Of a stretch of DNA of 18,717 nt, positions 1 through 8,581 are shown piece after piece. This stretch comes from CAYGKP01 sp964350605 (GTDB taxonomy: Bacteria; Bacteroidota; Bacteroidia; Cytophagales; JAAEPT01), in contig CAYGKP010000025.1 in the NCBI GenBank assembly GCA_964350605.1, positions 1-18,717 on the forward strand, read 5' to 3'. The notes beneath the pieces were generated by a model. It was not told the origin of the DNA and ran no database searches. It saw only the letters and a list, made by a program, of their open reading frames with translations. Position numbers and translations under genes: made by a program. Every line of letters begins with the position of its first letter. Position 1 is the first letter of the stretch.

Positions 1-1
1 C

Positions 2-1066
2 GAAGGCTTCTGGGTTGCGGGCATCTTGGTGATAAGCAGCTTGCTGGCATTGTGGCTCAAAGTCAGGCTCGTTGGGCCCTTGCGCTGGCAAGATCTAGCC
101 ATTCCGCTGATGTTTCTGAGTCTTCGCCATTCGGAGGTATTGGTCGGCACGATGATGATTCATGCCTCTTCGCTGCCCATTCTTTTTCTGCTGGCGGCCG
201 CCCTCGGGTTGACTGTCAAGCAACGATTCCTGCGGATGGGGCTGTTTCTGCTGTTTGCCTCCTTGACCCTTTGGGCAGGTTTCGGCTTGTTTGTGGCATT
301 CATCGCGCCTTTGGTGCTGATTTCCGAATGCCTGCTTTTGATTCGCTCGGGACAAAGGAAAGCGATTTGGCTGCCCATCCTGGGGCTTGTTCTGCTGGCG
401 GGCGAGCTCTTCCTCTATTTCAATGGGTACCACATGAAGGCGGCCAGTCGGTGCTTTCAATTCCCCCACGATCCCATCTGGGAGTACTTCGCATTCCTCG
501 CGTACCAATACGATAATTTCTTGCTGGGCTACACCCCCTCGGGGTTGGCGGCCGCCCTGCTCTGGTTCTTGCTGTTTCTGGTTTTGGGCGGCGCGGTGGT
601 TTGGCGCAACTTCGCGCGGTCCTGGCTGGCGGTGGATCGAAAATGGACCAGCGTGTTGATCCTGTTGGTTGGGTTTTCGGTGCTCTTCTCGATCAACTGC
701 GCCATTGGCCGGGTGTGCCATTGGGACAAGGCGGGTACAACGCTTCGGTACTACCCCTTCTTACTGCCAATTTTTCTTGGGGTCTACCTTGCGTTTTCTG
801 CTTCGTCACGGCGTACCATTCTAACAATCTGTTTCTTTTTCTTAATGGTGTATTCCGAATTCTTCCAGCGAAGGCCCTTAGAGTATGCGAGGGACATCAG
901 CCAGAAAAAAACAGCCTGGATCAAGTCGTATCAACACTATGGAAATATTCCGGAAGCCAATGAGGCTTCTGGGCTCGAGCTGTTTCCCGGCGAAAAGCGG
1001 ACACCTACATTGGAAAAACAGTTGATTCAACTGCGCGAAGAGAAGCTGAACTTATTTATCGAGTAG
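2..1066 (+). CDS. Polytopic membrane protein, C-terminal part (5' end outside window)
   Basis: The reading frame is open from the left edge (first complete codon at base 2), so the TTG at 26 is probably internal and the real start lies upstream. About 354 residues are visible. They are dominated by long hydrophobic stretches rich in Leu, Phe and Trp, separated by short basic loops such as RSGQRK and SASSRR, which indicates an inner-membrane protein with roughly eight or more helices. The last ~65 residues are hydrophilic and end in a charged tail, probably cytoplasmic. I see no motif that assigns a family. Architecture of this kind occurs in glycosyltransferase-like or polymerase-like envelope proteins, but that is only a guess. 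The stop codon TAG directly abuts the stop codon of the convergent hemH, with no base between them. Confidence 0.75.
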   Translation, partial: EGFWVAGILVISSLLALWLKVRLVGPLRWQDLAIPLMFLSLRHSEVLVGTMMIHASSLPILFLLAAALGLTVKQRFLRMGLFLLFASLTLWAGFGLFVAFIAPLVLISECLLLIRSGQRKAIWLPILGLVLLAGELFLYFNGYHMKAASRCFQFPHDPIWEYFAFLAYQYDNFLLGYTPSGLAAALLWFLLFLVLGGAVVWRNFARSWLAVDRKWTSVLILLVGFSVLFSINCAIGRVCHWDKAGTTLRYYPFLLPIFLGVYLAFSASSRRTILTICFFFLMVYSEFFQRRPLEYARDISQKKTAWIKSYQHYGNIPEANEASGLELFPGEKRTPTLEKQLIQLREEKLNLFIE

Positions 1067-2083
1067 TTACACCAACTCTCTAACCATCCCTTCGAGGGCA
1101 TCGACCCACTCCTCGCGGCTGTTGAGGCTGGGGACCAGGGTCAGGCTTTCGCCGCCTTTGTGTTCGAATTGCTCTTTGTAAGTCTCGCCAATCTCGATGG
1201 TCGTCTCCAAACAATCGGCGACGAACGAGGGTGACAGAACCAGGAGACGCTTCACGCCTTTCTTCACCAGCTCGTCCAACACCTCGTCGGTATAGGGCTT
1301 GATCCAAGGGGTCTTACCCAGGCGGGATTGGAAGCTGACCGTATAACCATCGTCCGCCAAGCCCATGCGCTTGGCCAGTTGGCGCGAGGTCTGGAAACAG
1401 GCGGCGCGGTAGCAGTACTGGTTCTTCGCGTGGAAGCTGCCGCAGCACTTGCCGAGCTGGCAATAGCTGTCGACCGAACCCTTGAGGATTTGCCGCTCGG
1501 GCAAGCCGTGGTACGAGAACATCACGTGGTCGTAGTTGCCCGTCGCGAGGTATTCTTTCCCCGCTTTCTCGAACGCATCGAGGTAGCGCGGATCGTCCTG
1601 GTAGGGCCCCATCACCTCGACGGCGGGCACGATTTGCCACTTCAAGATGACCTCCAAGACTTTCTGAATCGACGAACCGGACGAGGCCGAGGCATACTGC
1701 GGGTACAGCGGCACAACCAGAATCTTCTTGAGCCCCGCCCGTTCCCAATCCGCAACTACCTGCTCGACGTTCGGCTTGTTGTAGCGCATCGCCAGGCGCA
1801 CGTCATAGTCCTTGCCCATGCGGGCTTGCAGCTTACCTGCCACCTCCACACTGTGGAACATCAGTGGAGAGCCCTTCTCGGTCCAGACCTTTTTGTACTC
1901 CGCCGCCGACTTAGGCGCGCGCAGCGGCGCGATGATCAAATTGACCAACAGCCAGCGGTTTAGCTTGGGGATGTCGATCACGCGCTCGTCCATCAGGAAC
2001 TCGCGCAGGTAGGGTCGCAGGGCCTTGGCGGTCGGCGCGTCGGGCGTGCCGAGATTGACCAGCAGAATACCGGTGTGTGGCAT
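1067..2083 (-). CDS. hemH: Ferrochelatase
   Basis: Inserts ferrous iron into protoporphyrin IX (or coproporphyrin III, depending on the lineage's pathway) at the end of haem synthesis. The 338-residue length is normal for the family. The N-terminus GILLVNLGTPDAP is the classical ferrochelatase opening. YHGLPERQ carries the catalytic His192, and SFVADCLETTIEIG carries the conserved acidic residue Glu293. FQSRLGKTPWIKPYT (251-265) is another family block. A cysteine group (208, 213, 214, 224, 229) follows the HGLPE motif. Such cysteines sometimes hold a [2Fe-2S] cluster in bacterial ferrochelatases, but here that is inferred. The gene starts 28 bases after the stop of the upstream antiporter on the same strand, so the two are probably co-transcribed. 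Its stop abuts that of the convergent membrane-protein gene. Confidence 0.96.
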   Translation of the reverse strand: MPHTGILLVNLGTPDAPTAKALRPYLREFLMDERVIDIPKLNRWLLVNLIIAPLRAPKSAAEYKKVWTEKGSPLMFHSVEVAGKLQARMGKDYDVRLAMRYNKPNVEQVVADWERAGLKKILVVPLYPQYASASSGSSIQKVLEVILKWQIVPAVEVMGPYQDDPRYLDAFEKAGKEYLATGNYDHVMFSYHGLPERQILKGSVDSYCQLGKCCGSFHAKNQYCYRAACFQTSRQLAKRMGLADDGYTVSFQSRLGKTPWIKPYTDEVLDELVKKGVKRLLVLSPSFVADCLETTIEIGETYKEQFEHKGGESLTLVPSLNSREEWVDALEGMVRELV

Positions 2084-2111
2084 CGGGCTAGGGGCTTTTG
2101 GGGAGGGCAGG

Positions 2112-3935
2112 CTAGGAAACGTCGTTTCTTACGTAGACCAACACCTCGCCGGGGCGGATGTTGTGGCGAAAGCCACTCACGGGCCACACGTCTTTGTTTC
2201 GGGGCGAAAGTAGCACCAAGGGCACCACTTCCTTGGGGTGCTCGGCCAGGAAACTCTCCAGGTGCGCCTCGTCGCGAATCTCCAATTCTTCGAAGTGGGG
2301 CCGCTTGCGCAAAATCTGGGTCAGGCCCACAAAGTCGGCCCGCCCGTCGAAGAGGACGGTCTTGGGCCGGACCAGTTCGGTGTACTCAAGCTCCTTGCGG
2401 GTGATGTAACGGAATACGCTTTTCTGGCCGATCTCGCCCGCGAGAATCCGGCAGGCGAGCAGGTTGATCTCGGCCGATGAGGTGAGGGCCATCATCTTCG
2501 CATAGGGGCTCAAGTCCACATTATCGGTGGCGTTCTCGACCAGCAAACTGCCTTGGTAGGTGTTGAGGCCCATCATCTTCGCCTCGGCGATGTTGGCCGA
2601 AGAGGTATCGGCCAACAGGACCGGGAACCCCCTCGATTCCAGGTATTTGGCCAAGACCCGCGACACCTCGCCCGCGCCGACAAACAGCATGCCCCTGGGT
2701 TTCTCGCGCTCGACTTTCAGGAGTTTGGCCAGCGGCTTGGCCGTGATGCCTTGGATGATGACTGTGCCCAAAATGATCAAAAAGACCAGTGGCAGAAGGA
2801 TCGGCACTTGCGCCACTTCCGCCTCGGTTAGGTGATCAATGTGCTTCTCGCTCATCAGCTGAAGGGTGAAAATCGAGGCGACCCCAACCGCCACGATGCC
2901 CCGCGGGCAGATCCAGGAGAGGAAGACTTTCTCGCGCCAATTGAGGTTCGATCCGATAGAAGAGACCCAAATCGCGATTGGCCGCAGCACCCACACGACC
3001 ACGGCAAACACCCATAAACTCGGCTCGCCCAGGCGTTCGATGTCGGTGATTTGCATGCCCGCAGAGAGCAGGATGAAGAGCAGGGAAATCAGGATGACCA
3101 CCAAGTCCTCCTTGAAAGCCAGAATGTCGCGAATCGAATCCAGGTTGGTATTCGAGAGGATGATGCCGAGCAGCGTCACGCCAAGCAGGCCCGATTCCGC
3201 GTGCATCAAATCGGAAATTGCGAAGGTGAAAATCACGAAAGCAAGCATCACCACGTTGCGCAAGTGCTGGGGAATCCACCCGCGTTTCAACAGGAAATAA
3301 ACGATCAGCGACATGCCCGTGCCCGTCGCGAGGCCCGAGAGCACAGTCAGCACAAAGCTCTTGAGCGCCATCAGCGATGCTTCGTTGGTGCCCAAACCCG
3401 AGGCAATGAACTCGTACACCAGAATGGCGACAAAAGCCCCCACCGGGTCGATGAGTACGCCCTCCCATTTGAGGACAGCGGCGATCTTCGAGTTCGGGCG
3501 CACGTTCTTGACAATCGGCCCAATGACCGTCGGCCCCGTCACGATCACCAGCGCGCCGAACAGAATGGCGATCCGCCAATCCAGCCCCATGAAGTAGTGC
3601 GCGGCCCAGGCACCCCCCGCCATGGTGATGAGGCTGCCCAGGAAAATCAGGTTGCGTACCGTCGAGGCCACCTCGCGTACCTCGCGGAGTTTGAGTTGCA
3701 AGCCCCCCTCGAACAGGATGATCCCCACGGCCAGCGACACGAAGTCGTGAAACAACTCGCCTTGGAACAGGACGCTGGTGTCGATGAATTTTTCGCCGCT
3801 CTCGGTAAAAAAGGTTGAGACGGGCCCCACCGCCAGCCCCGTCAGGATCAATGGCAGGATGGCGGGCAGGCGCAACCGCGAGGCCAACCATTGGGCCAGA
3901 ATTCCGAAAACGAGGACAGCGGCGAGCTCTACCAT
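2112..3935 (-). CDS. CPA1-family Na+(K+)/H+ antiporter with C-terminal TrkA-N/RCK domain
   Basis: An inner-membrane cation/proton exchanger for pH and ion homeostasis. I chose the ATG at 3935, giving 607 residues beginning MVELAAVLVFG. A longer in-frame start at 4022 would add 29 charged, non-conserved residues in front of the first membrane helix. About 12 hydrophobic segments cover residues 1-395. Transport-core signatures are LFEGGLQLK (74-82), TGPTVIGPIV (133-142), EGVLIDPVGA (158-167, Asp163 being the likely ion-binding acid; many NhaP proteins have Asn-Asp here, this one Ile-Asp) and CPRGIVAVG (343-351). Residues 414-540 form a Rossmann-like TrkA-N fold with GMLFVGAGEVSRVLA, followed by a hydrophilic tail resembling an RCK_C module. 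This suggests gating by a nucleotide or other ligand (inference). It lies upstream of hemH, with divergent glyS behind it. Confidence 0.9.
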   Translation of the reverse strand: MVELAAVLVFGILAQWLASRLRLPAILPLILTGLAVGPVSTFFTESGEKFIDTSVLFQGELFHDFVSLAVGIILFEGGLQLKLREVREVASTVRNLIFLGSLITMAGGAWAAHYFMGLDWRIAILFGALVIVTGPTVIGPIVKNVRPNSKIAAVLKWEGVLIDPVGAFVAILVYEFIASGLGTNEASLMALKSFVLTVLSGLATGTGMSLIVYFLLKRGWIPQHLRNVVMLAFVIFTFAISDLMHAESGLLGVTLLGIILSNTNLDSIRDILAFKEDLVVILISLLFILLSAGMQITDIERLGEPSLWVFAVVVWVLRPIAIWVSSIGSNLNWREKVFLSWICPRGIVAVGVASIFTLQLMSEKHIDHLTEAEVAQVPILLPLVFLIILGTVIIQGITAKPLAKLLKVEREKPRGMLFVGAGEVSRVLAKYLESRGFPVLLADTSSANIAEAKMMGLNTYQGSLLVENATDNVDLSPYAKMMALTSSAEINLLACRILAGEIGQKSVFRYITRKELEYTELVRPKTVLFDGRADFVGLTQILRKRPHFEELEIRDEAHLESFLAEHPKEVVPLVLLSPRNKDVWPVSGFRHNIRPGEVLVYVRNDVS

Positions 3936-4100
3936 AGGATTTGGCCTTAGCCAACTTAAACATAGCCCTTTTCCCGTGCCCCGCGCAGGCTCGCATTGTG
4001 TTTCTTTCCTGGCGCGCCCCAATCAATTGCCAAGCAGGCCACCCGCATTGCAGAAAATCGGGAATGGGCCCTCCGGTTTTCTTCTCTATTTTGCGCTTCT
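3936..4100. promoter_or_regulatory. Divergent intergenic region between antiporter and glyS
   Basis: This 165-base gap must hold the promoters of both divergent genes. On the + strand TATTTTG (4087-4093) sits 7 bases before the glyS ATG and nearly matches the Bacteroidota -7 element TAnnTTTG, one base short. On the - strand TATGTTTA (3964-3957) is a 7-of-8 match, 21 bases before the antiporter ATG. No convincing -33 box, riboswitch or T-box is visible. Both calls rest on short motifs and are weak. Confidence 0.35.
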
Positions 4101-5582
4101 ATGGCTGCCCCCGCAACGCTCGATCAAGACGGAACCCTCAAGGCCGTCGTCGCCCATGCCAAGGAGTATGGGTTCATCTTCCCCTCTTCGGAAATCTATG
4201 ACGGCCTCCAGGCGGTCTACGACTACGGTTCCTACGGTGCCGAGCTGAAGAAAAACGTCAAGGAAGCCTGGTGGCGGGCCATGACCCAACTGCATCCGGA
4301 GATTGTCGGCCTCGACGCGGCGATCCTCATGCACCCCACCACCTGGAAAGCCTCGGGCCACGTGGACGCGTTCCACGACCCGATGATCGACAACAAGGAC
4401 TCGAAGAAACGCTACCGCGCCGACGTCCTGATCGAAGAGAAAGCCGACCGCCTGGAAGCCGAAGGCGACAAAGCCGCCGCCGACGCGCTGCTGACCCGCA
4501 TGAGCAAACTGCTCGAAGCCGAGGATCTGGAAGGCGTGCGCCAACTGATCATCGACGAAGGCATCAAGTGCCCCGTCTCGGGCACCCAGAACTGGACCGA
4601 AGTGCGCCAGTTCAACCTGATGTTCTCGACCAAAATCGGGTCACTTGCCGACGACAGCGCGACCGTCTACCTGCGCCCCGAAACGGCTCAGGGCATCTTT
4701 GTCAACTTCCTGAACGTCCAGAAGTCGGCCCGCCGCAAGATCCCCTTCGGCATTGCCCAGATCGGAAAAGCCTTCCGCAACGAGATTGTCGCCCGCGGTT
4801 TCACCTTTCGGATGCGCGAGTTCGAGCAGATGGAGATGCAATACTTTGTGCGCCCGAACACCGAGATGGACCACTACGCCACGTGGAAGGAATCGCGCAT
4901 GAAATGGCACAAAGCCATCGGCCTGCCCGCCGAAAAACTGCGCTTCCACGACCACGAAAAATTGGCCCACTACGCCAACGCGGCGGTCGATGTCGAGTAC
5001 AAATTCCCCTGGGGTTTCAAGGAGATCGAGGGCATCCACTCGCGGACGGACTTCGATTTGAAGAGCCACCAAGAGTTTTCGAAAAAGAAGCAGCAGTACT
5101 TCGACGAGGAGATCAAGGAAAACTACATCCCCTACGTGGTCGAGACCTCCGCGGGGTGCGACCGGGTGATTCTTGCGTTGCTCTGCGAGGGCTACAACGT
5201 GGAGGAAGCCAAGGAAGAAGACAAACGCGCAGCGCGTGTTTGGCTGTCGCTGCACCCGGTGCTTGCGCCCGTTAAGTTGGCCATCCTGCCCCTGCTTCGG
5301 AAAGAAGGCCAGCCCGAGTTCGCCAAAGAGCTTTATGATGAGCTGTACCTGCATTTCCCAACCGCCTACGAGGAATCGGGCGCGATTGGAAAGCGATACG
5401 TCCGCCAGGATTTCGTGGGCACGCCGTTTTGTGTGACGGTCGATCACCAGTCGCTCGAAGACGGCACGGTGACTTTGCGCCACCGCGATTCCGCCGAGCA
5501 GGAGCGCATTCCGAAAGAAGAGGTCCGCGCCCGCGTCGAAGCCGCCTGTTCCTGGGCCGGTTTTTTGCAGGGGTTGAAGTAG
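4101..5582 (+). CDS. glyS: Glycyl-tRNA synthetase, homodimeric (class II)
   Basis: Charges tRNA-Gly with glycine in the cytoplasm. The ATG at 4101 gives 493 residues, normal for the alpha2-type enzyme. An upstream in-frame start at 3996 would add 35 non-conserved residues. LRPETAQGIFVNF (191-203), the motif 2 region PFGIAQIGKAFRNEI (215-229) and FTFRMREFEQMEMQYF (234-249) are diagnostic. Motif 3 is present as ETSAGCDRVILALLCEGY, about residue 370, with Cys where Val or another residue is commoner. The C-terminal ~100 residues are the anticodon-binding domain, including GTPFCVTVD. KCPVSG (156-161) has only one Cys where many homologues show a CPxCG-like pair. Codon use is strongly CGC/GAG/CTG, typical of the window. 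A conserved structured element starts about 30 bases after the stop. Confidence 0.96.
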   Translation: MAAPATLDQDGTLKAVVAHAKEYGFIFPSSEIYDGLQAVYDYGSYGAELKKNVKEAWWRAMTQLHPEIVGLDAAILMHPTTWKASGHVDAFHDPMIDNKDSKKRYRADVLIEEKADRLEAEGDKAAADALLTRMSKLLEAEDLEGVRQLIIDEGIKCPVSGTQNWTEVRQFNLMFSTKIGSLADDSATVYLRPETAQGIFVNFLNVQKSARRKIPFGIAQIGKAFRNEIVARGFTFRMREFEQMEMQYFVRPNTEMDHYATWKESRMKWHKAIGLPAEKLRFHDHEKLAHYANAAVDVEYKFPWGFKEIEGIHSRTDFDLKSHQEFSKKKQQYFDEEIKENYIPYVVETSAGCDRVILALLCEGYNVEEAKEEDKRAARVWLSLHPVLAPVKLAILPLLRKEGQPEFAKELYDELYLHFPTAYEESGAIGKRYVRQDFVGTPFCVTVDHQSLEDGTVTLRHRDSAEQERIPKEEVRARVEAACSWAGFLQGLK

Positions 5583-5613
5583 GTCTAACTGCCGAAAAAG
5601 CGCCGGGCTCCCA

Positions 5614-6014
5614 CGAGCAGTGCTTCATGTCCAATCGTCGCTCTCTTTTCGTTCATTCTTTTGCTTCGCCATGCCTGAGTGCGCGAGCACGAGAGGGAAG
5701 CGCGTAGCGCACGAACCAAGAAAAGGCGACCCTCCGACCAGCCTTGCTTGCGCAAGTCTGCTAGTCGGGATTTGCCGCACATCCGGCCTTACTTTACAGG
5801 GCCAATTGAGGATTTCTTACACGGAACCGACGACCTATGTGCCAGGTAGTTAAAGTGATGATGCCACTACGCGCAGGGCACATCGGGAGTCTTGATTTTT
5901 AGTCGCGCTGCGCGCCTCCCCTACGCCCTTCCGGGCTTGGGTATCATCAAGGAAAAGAACGGATGGGAACAAGACACTTGAATTCAAGCAAGCCGTGACC
6001 TTGAATGAGTCACC
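5614..6014 (+). ncRNA. Structured RNA-like element, copy 1
   Basis: Together with the element at 12809-13216 this is a pair of homologous, non-coding elements of ~380-400 bases. Helices seen here: closing stem TCATG (5625-5629) with CGTGA (5994-5998); CTTTTC-GTTC (5645-5654) with GAAC-CAA-GAAAAG (5713-5725); hairpin GTGC-GCGA-GCAC (5679-5690, a GNRA loop); hairpin GCGC-GTA-GCGC (5700-5710); long stem CCGAC/CAG/CTTGC with GCAAG/CTG/GTCGG around a TTGC loop (5734-5768); CCGA (5827-5830) with TCGG (5883-5886) enclosing ATGTGCC/GGCACAT and GTAGT/ACTAC; CTTGAT (5891-5896) with ATCAAG (5946-5951). The matching helices in copy 2 use different bases yet still pair. The strand is inferred from GNRA loops and A-rich unpaired stretches. 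It lies 30 bases downstream of glyS. I cannot assign it to a known RNA family; boundaries are approximate. Confidence 0.75.
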
Positions 6015-6104
6015 GTTTCGCCTAGTTTCTTTCGGACTTGTCCACTGCTTACGGACCCCATGAGCATACGCCCGTTGCACCAAGCCAAAAGAACCGCTTT
6101 CACC

Positions 6105-6127
6105 GCCCTCTGGCAGGGTTTTTTCTT
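6105..6127 (+). terminator. Intrinsic terminator-like hairpin with T-run
   Basis: CCCT (6106-6109) pairs with AGGG (6115-6118) around a five-base CTGGC loop and is followed directly by six T, then CTTT. Upstream AAAGAA (6089-6094 region) could also pair with the TTCTTT end, which would make the hairpin longer and usable in both directions. It lies about 90 bases beyond the structured element and just before the RND exporter gene, so it probably ends the glyS/element transcript. The core stem is only four strong base pairs. Confidence 0.5.
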
Positions 6128-6135
6128 TACCTTTG
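6128..6135 (+). promoter_or_regulatory. Candidate -7 promoter element of the RND-ileS-lspA operon
   Basis: TACCTTTG matches the Bacteroidota -7 consensus TAnnTTTG exactly and lies 21 bases before the preferred ATG at 6157. I see no good -33 element upstream, and the site overlaps the tail of the terminator-like T-run. A transcript starting here would have a very short leader. The match is short and could be chance. Confidence 0.35.
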
Positions 6136-6156
6136 AGGCCCTTTGCCCCCTGGCCC

Positions 6157-8580
6157 ATGTGGACGCGCATCGCGCACACCATCATCAAATACCGCTTCTT
6201 TTTTATCCTCGGCTTGCTGGGGATAACAGCGGTGATGGTCTATAAGGCGAAGGAACTGCGGGTCACCTACCAGTTCGCCAAAGTCGTACCCGAGGACGAT
6301 CCGGACCTCGCGGCCTTCGAAAAATTCACTGCCACCTTCGGCGAAGATGCCAACGTAATGGTCATCGGCGTGAAGGATTCCACGCTGTATCGACAGGATA
6401 ACTTCCTGGCCTGGACCCGGTTGAGTCAATCGCTCGACAGCCTGGACGGTGTGCGCGGCGTGGTGGGCCTGCCCAACCTTTCCTACCTGGAAGCCGACCA
6501 CGATAGTTCGCGGTTCGTGCTCCAACGCCTGTTCCCCACGCCGCCCCAAACGCAGGAAACCCTCGATTCGGCGCTGGCCTTTGCCCGCACCTTGGGGCTG
6601 TATCAGGGTTTGGTATTCAACAAGGGGGGGGCCACGGTGCTGATCCTTTCGATCAACTCGGAGATTTTCAACTCCGACCAGCGGTCCGAGTTGGTGGGCG
6701 ACATGCTACGCCAGACCGAAGCCTTTGAGACCACCACGGGCATCGACGCACATTTAGCAGGCCTGCCCTACGTGCGATCGGTGATGTCTGGTACCGTGCA
6801 GAAGGAACTCTCGCTGTTCCTGTACCTCTCGATGGGCATCACGGCCCTGATCCTACTCGTGTTCTTCCGTAGTGTGCTTTCGATGCTTGTGCCGCTGCTG
6901 ATCATCGGGATGTCGGTGGTGTGGTCGATGGGCACCATTGTGCTGTTCGATTATAAGATCACCCTACTCACCGGATTGATCCCACCGATCCTTGTGGTCA
7001 TCGGGATTCCCAACTCGGTGTATTTGATCAACAAATACCACCAAGAGTACGCGCGCCACAACAACAAGATGCGCGCCTTGAGCACCGTGATCCGCCGGAT
7101 CGGGATGGTCACGCTGATCACCAACTTCACGACGGCCATTGGCTTTCTGGCCATCGTTTCCTCGGACATTACAATCCTTCGGGAATTCGGCGTGGTTGCG
7201 GGGATCAACATCCTTGCCACCTTCATGATCTCGCTGATCCTGTTCCCAGCGATCTATGCCTACCTGCCTTCGCCGACAACGCGCCAACTCAAGCACCTGC
7301 ACTTCGTGGGGCTCAAGAAGCTGATCAGTTGGCTGAACTTCGTCATCCAAGAACGCCGCCGGGTGGTCTATGGGGTGACAGTCGTAGTGGTCTTGGCGGC
7401 TGGCTACGGCTCGTGGATCACCAAGAGCAACTCGTACATGGTCGACGATTTGCCCGAGAGCAGCACGGTGAAAAAAGACCTACGCTTCATGGAGGCCGAG
7501 TTCGGCGGGGTGATGCCGCTGGAAATCGTGATCGACACGCGCGAGAAAAACGGGCCCACCAAGCTGTCGAACCTCAAAAAGCTCGATGCGTTCTTGTGGC
7601 ACCTGGACACGGTGCCCGAATTGGGCGAGCCGCTTTCGATGGTGCGGTTCCTCTATGCGGGTAAGCAAGCGTATTTCAACAACGCCGCGCCGTTCTATTC
7701 CCTTCCAACCCAACAGGACCGCGGGCGCATCCTTACCTACCTGGACAACAGCGAAGGGGTTGATCGGCTGGGCAGCAACATGATCTTCCTGGACACGACG
7801 GGCAAGGTTCGCATCTCGCTGAAAGTGGCCGACGTAGGGGCCAAGCGGATGGACACGCTGATCTACCAGGAGATCATCCCGGTGGCCAAGGAGTTGTTCC
7901 AGAACAAGAAACTGACCGAGGACGAAAAAATGCCCTTCGCGGTGACGGGTACGACGCCGCTGTTCATCAAGGGCAACCAGTTCTTGATCCAAAACCTGCG
8001 CCAAAGCCTACTGATCGCCTTTATCCTGATCGCCATCATCATGGCCATCCTCTTCTGGTCGGTGCGCATGGTGCTGATCTCGATTGTCCCCAACCTGATT
8101 CCGCTGCTCATCACCGGGGCGGTCATGGGCTATTTAGGCATCTCGCTCAAGCCCTCGACGGCACTGATCTTCACCATCTCGTTCGGCATTGCCGTGGACG
8201 ACGCCATCCATTTCTTGGCGCGCTATCGCCAGCAACTGGTGGCCGACCCGACCGACATCAAGCGGGCAGTCAGCATCTCGATTCGCGAGACGGGTACCTC
8301 GATGATGTACACTTCGATCGTGCTGTTCGCAGGCTTCATTATTTTTGCGTTCTCGGACTTTGTGGGCACCCGGATGCTGGGCATCCTGACCAGCAGCACC
8401 TTGCTGTGCGCGATGGTGACCAACCTGGTGCTACTCCCTTGTCTGCTTATCGATTTCGATTCGCGCAAGCGGGCCATGCGCCGCCATCCGCTGATCGAGA
8501 AGTACAACGAAGGCAACTACGAGGAGGACGAGGACACCGACCACAGCCAGCTCAACCTGCCCCCGCAACCCCGTTCCTAA
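6157..8580 (+). CDS. RND-superfamily (MMPL-type) exporter, sterol-sensing-like
   Basis: An inner-membrane, proton-driven exporter, probably of lipids or other hydrophobic compounds (family-level inference). The ATG at 6157 gives 807 residues; a TTG at 6133 would add eight. The layout is the duplicated RND half-repeat. TM1 lies near residues 13-30, a periplasmic domain to ~215, then five clustered helices to ~375. TM7 (VVYGVTVVVVLAAGYG) comes near 405-425, a second periplasmic domain to ~620, and five more helices to ~775. GIAVDDAIHFLARYR (677-691) carries the paired Asp681/Asp682 typical of the proton relay in MMPL/HpnN-like proteins. The equivalent first-half site reads GIPNSVYLINKYHQEY, without the acids. 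The tail is short and acidic. One base separates its stop from the ileS ATG, so the two are surely co-transcribed. Confidence 0.9.
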   Translation: MWTRIAHTIIKYRFFFILGLLGITAVMVYKAKELRVTYQFAKVVPEDDPDLAAFEKFTATFGEDANVMVIGVKDSTLYRQDNFLAWTRLSQSLDSLDGVRGVVGLPNLSYLEADHDSSRFVLQRLFPTPPQTQETLDSALAFARTLGLYQGLVFNKGGATVLILSINSEIFNSDQRSELVGDMLRQTEAFETTTGIDAHLAGLPYVRSVMSGTVQKELSLFLYLSMGITALILLVFFRSVLSMLVPLLIIGMSVVWSMGTIVLFDYKITLLTGLIPPILVVIGIPNSVYLINKYHQEYARHNNKMRALSTVIRRIGMVTLITNFTTAIGFLAIVSSDITILREFGVVAGINILATFMISLILFPAIYAYLPSPTTRQLKHLHFVGLKKLISWLNFVIQERRRVVYGVTVVVVLAAGYGSWITKSNSYMVDDLPESSTVKKDLRFMEAEFGGVMPLEIVIDTREKNGPTKLSNLKKLDAFLWHLDTVPELGEPLSMVRFLYAGKQAYFNNAAPFYSLPTQQDRGRILTYLDNSEGVDRLGSNMIFLDTTGKVRISLKVADVGAKRMDTLIYQEIIPVAKELFQNKKLTEDEKMPFAVTGTTPLFIKGNQFLIQNLRQSLLIAFILIAIIMAILFWSVRMVLISIVPNLIPLLITGAVMGYLGISLKPSTALIFTISFGIAVDDAIHFLARYRQQLVADPTDIKRAVSISIRETGTSMMYTSIVLFAGFIIFAFSDFVGTRMLGILTSSTLLCAMVTNLVLLPCLLIDFDSRKRAMRRHPLIEKYNEGNYEEDEDTDHSQLNLPPQPRS

Positions 8581-8581
8581 C

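Noticed and set aside
2836..4026. Long minus-strand open frame overlapping the antiporter gene
   Set aside because: It lies in another frame of the same strand, is rich in Arg, Gly and His as expected from GC-rich shadow frames, and shows no family motif, while the antiporter frame is clearly conserved.
5620..5853. Small open frame inside element copy 1, similar in translation to one in copy 2 (12815-13009)
   Set aside because: The first ~130 bases of the copies align without gaps, so every frame looks similar. Stop positions differ between copies in each frame, and changes follow base pairing instead of codon positions. No ribosome site or codon bias supports translation.
5583..6156. tmRNA, RNase P RNA or a riboswitch in the gap
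   Set aside because: I could not find the conserved cores (tmRNA 3' T-arm/CCA end, RNase P GAGGAAAGTCC-type block) or a known aptamer motif, and the presence of two copies argues against tmRNA or RNase P.
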